37,426 bases of DNA from Gammaproteobacteria bacterium. Lineage in GTDB: Bacteria; Pseudomonadota; Gammaproteobacteria; Chromatiales; Chromatiaceae. A program made the position numbers and the translations under genes. The DNA lies in the NCBI GenBank assembly GCA_030065815.1, contig JASJCU010000015.1, forward strand, positions 1 through 37,426, written 5' to 3'. This document shows, in pieces, positions 30,618 to 37,426 of the stretch (the stretch's first letter is position 1; each line of letters begins with the position of its first letter). The notes under the pieces were generated by a model that worked only from the letters and a program-made list of their open reading frames with translations, had not been told where the DNA came from and did no database searches.

Positions 30618-33600
30618 ATCGCACCGATTCGTTTCAGTTCTTCGTCAGCACCGAAGCCGGCCTTGGACTGACTGTGCCATTCGCCGGCGGCAAAAATGTG
30701 TACCAGGGAGGTCTCCGGATCCAGCACGATCATGCGGATCCAGCCGTTGCGAACCAGGCGCTTGACGGCGACGACACCCTCCACGGCCCGGCGCGCGTGC
30801 TCGAACGGCGCCTCGATCAGCGTGATCAGCCGCATCGGCTGGTGGAACGGTTCGCCCTTGTTGAGCACGGTCTGGGCCGGCAGGCCGGTGCGCAGATCAC
30901 CGAGATTGCCGGTCATGACGCCGAAGCGACCGGCGACATTGTGATAGACCTTGCTGCCGCTGCCGAAACGCTCGTTGTCGGTCGTCGAGAAGTAGTGCTC
31001 CATGTTGATCCACTGACCGACGACCAGCGGGCCGGTCAGGATGTTGTCCAACAGGCGCAGCTTGCTGTCGACGCGGTAGTCGTACGAGTGCAGGAAGGCA
31101 CGGCCGTCGAGCGCGAACTGCTCGGTCAGCGCACGCCGCCCGATGACGAAGTAGGCATTGCGCGACAGGCCCCATTCCGGTCGCACCTGCGACCAGTCCA
31201 TCGCGTTGCGCCGGGCGCCGAAGTACGCTGCGGCGGCATCCAGCGGTTGCTGGTCGATCGTCAGCGTCGGCACGCGCTCCTGCGCACACAGGCGCGCGGC
31301 GGCGATCAGGCCGGTCTTCAGCCTGTCGAGGTAGACCAGGTGCGACGGCGGCAACAGCTCGAGGTCGACCAGCGTGATGTCGTCGGTGGTCGTGTCGTGC
31401 AGCGCCGGTACGAACCAGACATCGTCGGCAATCGCGATGCCCTGCGTGGCCAGGCGCCGCCGCACCTGCGGCTTGTTCGCCATCTGCGCGAGCACGCGGG
31501 CACTGACCAGCCCGTGGTTGCCACCGCAGGCGCCGCAGTCCAGCGCCGACTCGAACGGGTTGTTCTCCGACGTGCTGCCGTGACCGACCAGCAGCACGAA
31601 GCGCGAGAAGTCGCCGGTCAGGCCGATCGACTGCAGGGCCTGGCTGACGAAGCGCGTCTGCTCGTCGAGCGAGAAGCCGATCCGCCCGAGACGTTCGAGC
31701 TGCAGCTGCGCGAACGCGGGGTTGATCCGGTACTCGGTGCGCAGGCGTTCGACAAAGGCCTGTTCGGCCTTGCGGTCGAGGCCGGGGAGCAACTGCGACG
31801 CGGCGTTGTCCGGCTGGTGACCCATCGCCGCTTCGCGCAACGCGCGCACCATGTCGTCGGTAACGTGTTCCGGCGCGAGCTTGAACTCGTGTTCGATGGC
31901 CTTCGCGATCACCGCACGCTGCACCGCGCGGACGACGGAATCGGCCTGCTCGCGACTGAGCTTGTCGAGCAGCAGGTGGGTCGACGGTTTGCCCTGGCGC
32001 AGCTGCCTGCGCCAGCGATTGTAGCTGCGCGGCGCCAGCGTCTTGCCGATCATGTCGAAACCGAACAGCAGGCCGATGGCCTCGACGGTCACGAACGGTG
32101 TCAGCACCGATTCCTTGAGTTCGTGCGTGACCTTCTCCAGCGCCGTCAGCGCCTCGCCGGTCGGCACCGACGCGGTCATCTCGAGGACCAGGTTCTTCGG
32201 CGTCAGCAGCACCGGACAGAGGTGGGTCTCGCTGCCCTTGCCGAGCTCGATGAAGCTGACCGGCACGCCGAAGAATCCGGCGATGCCGTAGGTCTGGTAG
32301 TCGCCGACGCCCTCGAGGTGCCGGCGGATACGCTCGGAGCGGGTGTCGATACAGAACAACGCCTGCACGAACGGCCGCTTGTCGCGCGCCTGCACCGGCG
32401 CGAGGCTGACATTCTCGAGCAGCCGGGTGATCGCGGCCGCCTCCATCGCACGCAGCCACAACATGCCCTCGTGGCGCTCGAACGCGTCCAGCGTGTCGAG
32501 CAGATCATCCAGTTGCGCGGGTGACAAGGCGCGCAGTGCCGCCGTGTCGCCGGTCAGCTGTCGCAGGCGCTGCACCTGGCGGCTGGCCTGATCGGCGACC
32601 TTGGCCGGCAGGTAGGCATCGAACACGCCGCGGATAGCGCTGTCGCGGCCGCGCGCCAGGGCCTGCTCGATGCGCCGCGCCATCGCCGGCAGCACGCCGC
32701 CGCTGTACAGCTCGTGGCGCAGGAACATCTCCCCGGTGCGGGTCTCGATCTGCGCCGACAACGCCGGCACGGAGCGCGGCAGGTCCTTCGGCCCACGCTC
32801 GCTGAGCAGCGCGAGCGCCAATGTCAGGCGTACCGCGAGGTAGTCGACGAGGTCGGCCGGATACAGGCGGCCCCAGGCGTACTGCGGCGCGCTCGCCCGC
32901 CAGCGGACGAAGCCCGCCCAACCATGCAGCCGCGCCAGTTCGCGCGTGAAATAGGCGACCCACTGCGCCTCCGGGATCTGCAGCACCTCGAGCACGTGTA
33001 CGATCACGGCCTCCGGGCAGTCGTCGTTGGACAGCAGCCGCTTGACGTGCAGTCCGCGCAGGCTCAGGCGCGCATCGCGCCGGGCGAGTGCGCGCCAGGC
33101 ATTGAAGAAGCCCTGTTCGCGGCCCGGCATACCCCAGACGGACTGTCCCTCGTCGAAGAAATCCAGGCAGCTCTTGATGACGAGCTCGTCGAGTTCCTGG
33201 CCGATCTTGGTGCCGTAGAGGCTGTCGGCGGCCTCGTACAGCGGACGGCCATGCGACAGCTCGGCATGCAGGCGACCGGCAACGCGCGGCATGGCGTCGG
33301 CGGCGTCCGGGCGCTCGCCGTGCAGCGCCGCGTGCACGGCATCGCCGCGCGCCAGACCGCCACCGGGTACGCCATCAGCGGCATCGGCCGGGGCCGTGAG
33401 CAGCGCCATCAGGCGGGCCTGCAGATCGATCCCCGGCGCGCCCGGCCGGTCGGCGAGGAAACGCGCGACGCCGGCGGCCAGCGTGTCGACGTCGACGCTG
33501 CCGTCGCGCAGGTAGTCCTGGTAGACGCGGCGGGTCAGGAAAGTACGCGCGCGGAACAGGCGCTGGCCGGCCTCCACCGCGTCGGCGAACGGCAGGTCCT

Positions 33601-33721
33601 CGAGGCCGTGCAGCGGGTTGTGGTGAATGAACGAGCGCATCGGCCAGAAGTACGGGATCGGCTCGCCGGCGGTGTAGACCATCGCGCGGATGCGCAGTTT
33701 TTCGCCGAGCGAGATGCTCAC
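30614..33721 (-). CDS. dabA: DAB system zinc subunit DabA (DUF2309)
   Basis: A 1035-residue cytoplasmic protein, the long version of the family; it resembles a divergent beta-carbonic anhydrase and, with DabB, makes an energy-coupled CO2-to-bicarbonate accumulator. Predicted zinc/active residues: Cys457 and Asp459 (FCIDTRSE), His714 (LVGHGSTSE) and Cys729 (DCGACGGNHG), the His-Cys spacing of 15 matching DabA. IHHNPLHGL near the N-terminus is also conserved. The GTG at 33721 overlaps the upstream gene stop (GTGA), and the true N-terminus (ISLGEKLRIRAMV) lies right there. Confidence 0.94.
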   Translation of the reverse strand: MSISLGEKLRIRAMVYTAGEPIPYFWPMRSFIHHNPLHGLEDLPFADAVEAGQRLFRARTFLTRRVYQDYLRDGSVDVDTLAAGVARFLADRPGAPGIDLQARLMALLTAPADAADGVPGGGLARGDAVHAALHGERPDAADAMPRVAGRLHAELSHGRPLYEAADSLYGTKIGQELDELVIKSCLDFFDEGQSVWGMPGREQGFFNAWRALARRDARLSLRGLHVKRLLSNDDCPEAVIVHVLEVLQIPEAQWVAYFTRELARLHGWAGFVRWRASAPQYAWGRLYPADLVDYLAVRLTLALALLSERGPKDLPRSVPALSAQIETRTGEMFLRHELYSGGVLPAMARRIEQALARGRDSAIRGVFDAYLPAKVADQASRQVQRLRQLTGDTAALRALSPAQLDDLLDTLDAFERHEGMLWLRAMEAAAITRLLENVSLAPVQARDKRPFVQALFCIDTRSERIRRHLEGVGDYQTYGIAGFFGVPVSFIELGKGSETHLCPVLLTPKNLVLEMTASVPTGEALTALEKVTHELKESVLTPFVTVEAIGLLFGFDMIGKTLAPRSYNRWRRQLRQGKPSTHLLLDKLSREQADSVVRAVQRAVIAKAIEHEFKLAPEHVTDDMVRALREAAMGHQPDNAASQLLPGLDRKAEQAFVERLRTEYRINPAFAQLQLERLGRIGFSLDEQTRFVSQALQSIGLTGDFSRFVLLVGHGSTSENNPFESALDCGACGGNHGLVSARVLAQMANKPQVRRRLATQGIAIADDVWFVPALHDTTTDDITLVDLELLPPSHLVYLDRLKTGLIAAARLCAQERVPTLTIDQQPLDAAAAYFGARRNAMDWSQVRPEWGLSRNAYFVIGRRALTEQFALDGRAFLHSYDYRVDSKLRLLDNILTGPLVVGQWINMEHYFSTTDNERFGSGSKVYHNVAGRFGVMTGNLGDLRTGLPAQTVLNKGEPFHQPMRLITLIEAPFEHARRAVEGVVAVKRLVRNGWIRMIVLDPETSLVHIFAAGEWHSQSKAGFGADEELKRIGAI

Positions 33722-34476
33722 AGCTGCCACCCGATCGATACGACACCGGCAACGACCAATGCGCCGAGCAGTGCGGAATAGGACCAGGTCGCGGCGCGGC
33801 CCAGATCGCCGCCGCCATGCGCGTCGGCCGTGCCGACGATGAGCCCCTGCAGCAGGCGTGCACCGGCCCAGGTCCACAGCAGCCAGACCAGCAGCATGCC
33901 GACAGCGGTCGCCGGGCTGCCCGGGACGATCGCGATCGTCATGCCGAGCATCGACGCGAACGCCGGGAACAGCGGCGTCGCGACCACGGCCAGCACGACC
34001 AGCACCAGGATCGCCGAGAAGCGCGGCAGCGACTGCGCCAGTCCGCCGTAGACTCCCGTGTAGGCCGCGCCAAAGCGCCGCTCGAGACAGGCGCCGAGCT
34101 GCGCCAGCAGCAGCAGCGGCAGGCTGAAACCGAGCGCATACAGCGCGACGACGGCGTGATCCCGTCCGGCCCACAGCGCAATCCACAGCAGCGCCCACGA
34201 CGACGTCGCGATGAAACCAGACCAGCCGCCGAGGTCGCGCATCGCCAGCGCGCGCAGCGCGTACAGCGCCGCCGTCAGCGTCGCCCACGGCAGGACGAGA
34301 TCGGGCAGCGGCTGCGACGTCGTCGCGAGCAGCGCCAGGCCGACCTGGGGCCAGACCAGTAGCAGCAGGCCGCGCAGCCAGACATGGGTAACGCGCGCAA
34401 GCAGCGCGTTGAACAGCATGCTCAACGGGAACAACGGCAGGAACAGCGCGGCGAGCAACCAGATCAGCGGCGTCAT
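33718..34476 (-). CDS. Eight-helix membrane protein between dabB and dabA
   Basis: A 252-residue, very hydrophobic protein with about eight membrane helices. The stretch YGGLAQSLPRFSAILVLVVL followed by a helix with a TPLFPAF turn resembles the GLA...P...(L)P..F segment of NuoM/MrpD proton-antiporter-like subunits, so it may be a shortened, degenerate relative of that fold. It begins two bases after the dabB stop and overlaps dabA by four bases, so all three should be made in similar amounts. Possibly a third component of the DAB complex; I do not know a named family for it. ATG at 34476. Confidence 0.75.
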   Translation of the reverse strand: MTPLIWLLAALFLPLFPLSMLFNALLARVTHVWLRGLLLLVWPQVGLALLATTSQPLPDLVLPWATLTAALYALRALAMRDLGGWSGFIATSSWALLWIALWAGRDHAVVALYALGFSLPLLLLAQLGACLERRFGAAYTGVYGGLAQSLPRFSAILVLVVLAVVATPLFPAFASMLGMTIAIVPGSPATAVGMLLVWLLWTWAGARLLQGLIVGTADAHGGGDLGRAATWSYSALLGALVVAGVVSIGWQL

Positions 34477-34477
34477 G

Positions 34478-36163
34478 TCAGACCCACCGCAACCAGACGT
34501 TCAGGCGCGTCGCCGTCGCCGTCACGATGTTGGAGAGGCGGCCGTAGATCTCGTTGAAATAGAACTCGCGCGAGACCAGCGCGTAGAAGTGCTCCCAGAT
34601 GCGCCGTGGGTAGGCATCCCGGCTCAGGCCGTAGCGCTCGGCGTAGTAGGTGACGAACCAGCCGAATACGACGATCACGGTCAGTAGCACGACCAGCACG
34701 TCGAACCAGAACAGGTCGATGCCGGCAGCCGCGTAGATCTTCTGGCCGAACGTCGGGTCCGGGTACAGGAACCCGTCCAGGGCGTGGCTGATCAGCGTAT
34801 AGCCGACGACGACGATGATGAACGAGAACACGACCAGCGACACCAGGCGCAGCAGGTTGTCGCTGCGCAGGCGGTAGGTCGCGAAGATAAGCTGTGCGCC
34901 AGTGACCCAGCCGAAGAACAACAGCACGATGGCGCCCTGTTTCTGAAAGTAGTCCTGAGCAACGATCCAGTGCGCGAGCGCCAGCACCAGGACCGGGACG
35001 ATCAATGTCATCGCGGCCATGACCAGCAACGGTTGCTGGCGCCGGACCGGTTTGCGCTCGACGATGAAGGTGTACAGGTCGTCCTTGGGCACGCCGTCGT
35101 TGTGGCGGGCCTCGTTGATGACGCCACCTGCGCCGAGGAACAGGGTGCCCTTGAACAGGCCGTGGGCGATCAGGTGATAGACGGCCAGCGAGAACGCACC
35201 GACGCCGCACTCCATGATCATGAAGCCCATCTGGCCCATCGTCGAGTAGCCGAGCGACTTCTTGATGTCGTTCTGCGACAGCATCAGCACCGAGCCGATC
35301 ACCGCGGTCACGAGGCCGACCAGGAATATCCAGTGCAGCACGTCGCCGGTATTCGCATACAGCGGCGCGAAGCGGTTGATCAGGAAACCGCCGGCGTTGA
35401 CGATACCCGCGTGCATCAGTGCCGAGACCGGCGTCGGCCCGTCCATCGTGTATGGCAGCCAGGTGTGCAGGATGAACTGCGCCGAACGTGCGAACGCCGC
35501 GAACGCGATCAGTCCGCCGACCACCTCGAGCAACGGCAGGCCCAGGACCTCGTGGGCATGCGGGTCGACGGTGAGTTGCGCGAAGATCTCCGCCAGTGAC
35601 CAGGTGCCGTAGGCGTCGAACAGCAGCACCGCGGCCAGCAGCAGCGGCAGGTCACCGATGCGGTACGTGAACAGCGTCCAGAACGCGTAGCGGTAAGCCG
35701 AATGGCTGCGCGTATCCTGCCCGAGCAGGAAGTACAGCAACACGCCGATCAGGTGCCAGACGACGACCAACGTGATCAGGTCGCCGGCGCTCACCATGAC
35801 CAGCAGCGCCGCGGTCATCAGGTCGAGCAGCACGAAGAAGCGTGCATACCCCGACTCCTCGGCCATGTAGCGCACCGAGTAGACGTGCACGACCAGGCTG
35901 ATGCCGGCAATCACGAACGCCATCAGCGTGCTCAGCGGGTCGAACAGCAGGATGCCCCACGACCCGGCCAGCGCCACCGCATCGGTCGCATGCCCGACCA
36001 GTGCGGCAGCGAGCAGGCCGACGCTGAGTACGAAGGTGGCGATCGCGGCGGCGACGCTGATGTCCGCGACCCGCCGCCCGAGGCGTGCCGCCAGGACGTG
36101 CGTCAGCAGCGCCGACAGCAGCGGCAGTGCGACCAGCAGCGTGACCAGCCAGGCCGGCGCCAC
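34478..36163 (-). CDS. dabB: DAB system membrane subunit DabB (NuoL/Mrp-like)
   Basis: A 561-residue protein of about 13-14 helices related to NuoL, MrpA and NdhF, thought to couple cation flow to DabA's vectorial hydration of CO2. SAQFILHTWLPYTMDGPTPV, SALMHAGIVNAGGFLI and HLIAHGLFKGTLFLGAGG are the antiporter-core segments; the first two positions before SAQ are Ala-Arg where NuoL has a functional Lys (Lys229 in E. coli). GTG start at 36163. First gene of a four-gene unit dabB-membrane protein-dabA-PII-like. Confidence 0.93.
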   Translation of the reverse strand: MAPAWLVTLLVALPLLSALLTHVLAARLGRRVADISVAAAIATFVLSVGLLAAALVGHATDAVALAGSWGILLFDPLSTLMAFVIAGISLVVHVYSVRYMAEESGYARFFVLLDLMTAALLVMVSAGDLITLVVVWHLIGVLLYFLLGQDTRSHSAYRYAFWTLFTYRIGDLPLLLAAVLLFDAYGTWSLAEIFAQLTVDPHAHEVLGLPLLEVVGGLIAFAAFARSAQFILHTWLPYTMDGPTPVSALMHAGIVNAGGFLINRFAPLYANTGDVLHWIFLVGLVTAVIGSVLMLSQNDIKKSLGYSTMGQMGFMIMECGVGAFSLAVYHLIAHGLFKGTLFLGAGGVINEARHNDGVPKDDLYTFIVERKPVRRQQPLLVMAAMTLIVPVLVLALAHWIVAQDYFQKQGAIVLLFFGWVTGAQLIFATYRLRSDNLLRLVSLVVFSFIIVVVGYTLISHALDGFLYPDPTFGQKIYAAAGIDLFWFDVLVVLLTVIVVFGWFVTYYAERYGLSRDAYPRRIWEHFYALVSREFYFNEIYGRLSNIVTATATRLNVWLRWV

Positions 36164-36427
36164 GGCCTACCCGCGCCCCCGGGCCGCGACACCCGTTCGG
36201 GACGGAGCGCGACGCCGGCCCGGTACCGCGCCCGCTGCGGGGCTGTGCGGAGGCAGAGTTCTGTTCATGCGTTCCGTCGATGACGCGGCGCGGATTACAC
36301 CGGTGCAGAGTCTAAGCGGCGGTCAGCCCAGAAAGGATCGATAATTCAAATCCAAACGATTGATAATCGACTATGTGTACGCGACCCCGGCGGCCGCGCT
36401 GGCGACCAGCGCGCGGCGGCACGCCAC
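36164..36427 (-). promoter_or_regulatory. dab operon upstream region with palindrome
   Basis: A 264-base gap between dabB and the TlpA-like gene. A perfect small palindrome CGATT-gat-AATCG lies at 36357-36369 in A/T-rich DNA (36335-36380), followed by ACTATGTGTAC. The CTATGTRTA core recurs at 30066-30074 upstream of the cso operon. It is a candidate operator, with no promoter placed. Confidence 0.4.
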
Positions 36428-36985
36428 CTACAGCAGGCCCTCGATCAGCGCCTCGACCTCGGGGTGGTCGAACTCGCGCCCCCCGATCGCGCGGAAGCGG
36501 ATATTGCCGGCCGTATCGAGCAGATAGGTGGTCGGCAGGCCCATGACCCCGAGCTGCTCCGCGACCCGGCTCTCGCGATCGAACAACATCGGGAACGTCA
36601 GATCGACGTCGAGTCGCCCGGTGAACTCGAACACCAGGTCCGGGTCCTCGAACTGGTTGACCGCGACGACGACGAGGCCGCGCTCCCGGTACTTGTCATA
36701 CAAGCGCTGCAGCGACGGCATCTCGCGCACGCACGGCGGGCACCAGGTCGCCCAAAAGTTGAGCATGACGACCCTGCCGCGAAAGTCGCTGAGCCTGTGC
36801 ACCGCATCATCGATGTCGCGCAGCTCGAAGTCTCTCACCGGCTGCGGCGGCGTCACCGGCGTCATCTCGTGCCCCAGCTCCGCTGCGCCGATCGCGGCCG
36901 GCGCCAGCAGCAGCCACAGCAGCGCGGCGCCCAGCGCCTCATTCAGGTGCCGGCGCACACTCGAGATCCGGCAACAGTTGCTCAT
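36428..36985 (-). CDS. TlpA-like periplasmic thioredoxin
   Basis: A 185-residue protein with an N-terminal signal anchor (about residues 17-35, ending Ile-Gly-Ala-Ala) and a TlpA/ResA-type thioredoxin domain with WCPPC (Cys82, Cys85), FELRDIDDAVHRLSDFRG and GLPTTYLLDTAGNIR. It probably reduces periplasmic disulfides, for instance in cytochrome maturation. The ATG at 36985 is preferred for its GAGGGA ribosome site; a GTG at 36958 would shorten the n-region. The start lies inside the upstream gene, which overlaps by 47 bases. Confidence 0.85.
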   Translation of the reverse strand: MSNCCRISSVRRHLNEALGAALLWLLLAPAAIGAAELGHEMTPVTPPQPVRDFELRDIDDAVHRLSDFRGRVVMLNFWATWCPPCVREMPSLQRLYDKYRERGLVVVAVNQFEDPDLVFEFTGRLDVDLTFPMLFDRESRVAEQLGVMGLPTTYLLDTAGNIRFRAIGGREFDHPEVEALIEGLL

Positions 36986-37426
36986 AACGCTGTCCCTCAA
37001 CATTCCACACCACCTTGAGTCCGAGCCGGCTGCCATGCGGCTCCGGCATCGTCGTGAATCCCTGGATCCAGTCGCCAACGCCGAAGGTCGGCGCGTCGGC
37101 CAGCATCGTCCAGCTGAAGCGGACCCCCATCGCATGCCATTCGCGCAACCACTCGCTCTTGGTCTTGATCGGGTGTTCGACGCCGTCGGCGTCGACATAG
37201 CGCCACTCGGCGACGCGGTACGCGATCGGCCCGGTCGACGTGTTGCGCACGATCGTCCCGAATACGCAGCCCGTCGCCACGGCCTCGATGACGCTGTCCG
37301 GCAGGCCGCGCCGTGCATAGCTGGCCCGGACGAAGTCCGGCGGCACCTGCAGCAGCTCGATCGCGAAGCCGTGGCCGGCGAACCGCCAGCTGCGCAGGCC
37401 GGTCGCGGCATCGGTCGACGTCGCAA
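36939..37426 (-). CDS. Hypothetical protein, 5' part missing
   Basis: The frame is open to the window edge (about 161 residues visible), and the stretch before the GTG at 37346 reads as coherent protein (GHGFAIELLQVPPDFVRASY), so the true start is probably outside. The visible part has segments VFGTIVRNTSTGPIAYRV and EWRYVDADGVEHPIKTKSEW, which are beta-rich and suggest a compact soluble domain. I do not recognise the family. It overlaps and precedes the TlpA-like gene, so the two are linked. Confidence 0.7.
   Translation of the reverse strand, partial: ATSTDAATGLRSWRFAGHGFAIELLQVPPDFVRASYARRGLPDSVIEAVATGCVFGTIVRNTSTGPIAYRVAEWRYVDADGVEHPIKTKSEWLREWHAMGVRFSWTMLADAPTFGVGDWIQGFTTMPEPHGSRLGLKVVWNVEGQRYEQLLPDLECAPAPE

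Noticed and set aside
30674-32524. 616-residue + strand frame opposite dabA
   Set aside because: Shadow frame; the opposite strand carries all DabA motifs.
36939-37346. ApaG-like protein before the TlpA gene
   Set aside because: Length and beta-rich look suggested ApaG, but the ApaG core motifs are absent and the frame continues upstream to the window edge.

Overview
This is a GC-rich window from a chromosome whose gene set points to a sulfur-oxidising, CO2-fixing gammaproteobacterium of the Halothiobacillus / Thioalkalivibrio / Ectothiorhodospiraceae type. The evidence is form IA RuBisCO inside a complete alpha-carboxysome locus, a sulfur oxygenase reductase, a DAB bicarbonate-uptake system, and gammaproteobacterial housekeeping genes (exonuclease I, TsaB). 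I cannot assign genus or species from the sequence alone. I saw no rRNA, tRNA, insertion sequence, CRISPR array or integrase.

Region 1 (1-13200) is ordinary chromosome. It holds small membrane and periplasmic proteins (thioredoxin-fold, rhodanese, ankyrin lipoprotein, DUF3108, DUF1269, OmpA/BON, a membrane-anchored helix-hairpin-helix protein), a PlsC-type acyltransferase, a 2OG-Fe(II) oxygenase-like protein, a lipase-like hydrolase, exonuclease I (sbcB) and tsaB. Region 2 (13218-18223) holds a quinone oxidoreductase divergent from a sulfur oxygenase reductase (sor) with all its iron ligands and redox cysteines, then a diguanylate cyclase divergent from a SulP-family anion/bicarbonate transporter. 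After a 0.5-kb stretch without a convincing gene come csoS1D (tandem-domain carboxysome shell protein) and a Nudix hydrolase, both on the + strand.

Region 3 (19942-36163, all on the - strand) is a CO2-concentrating superlocus. In transcription order it reads dabB, an 8-helix membrane protein, dabA, a PII-like protein, a 350-bp regulatory gap, cbbL, cbbS, csoS2, csoSCA, csoS4A, csoS4B, csoS1, csoS1, a bacterioferritin-like protein, acRAF, mcdA, mcdB and cbbR. Together these supply energy-coupled bicarbonate accumulation (DAB, possibly SulP), a candidate DIC/nucleotide sensor (PII-like), RuBisCO and its scaffold CsoS2, the lumenal carbonic anhydrase CsoSCA, shell hexamers, pentamers and a pseudo-trimer, a RuBisCO assembly factor, and the McdAB carboxysome-positioning pair. 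Genes between csoSCA and mcdB overlap or nearly abut, and stem-loops lie at the 3' ends of cbbL and cbbS. The window ends (36428-37426) with a TlpA-like thioredoxin and a truncated hypothetical gene.

The points most worth following are the four-gene dab operon with an extra membrane subunit and a translationally coupled PII-like protein, the sulfur oxygenase reductase beside a carboxysome island, the acidic tail on CsoS4A, a short motif shared by the cso and sulP upstream regions, and the stem-loops behind cbbL and cbbS.
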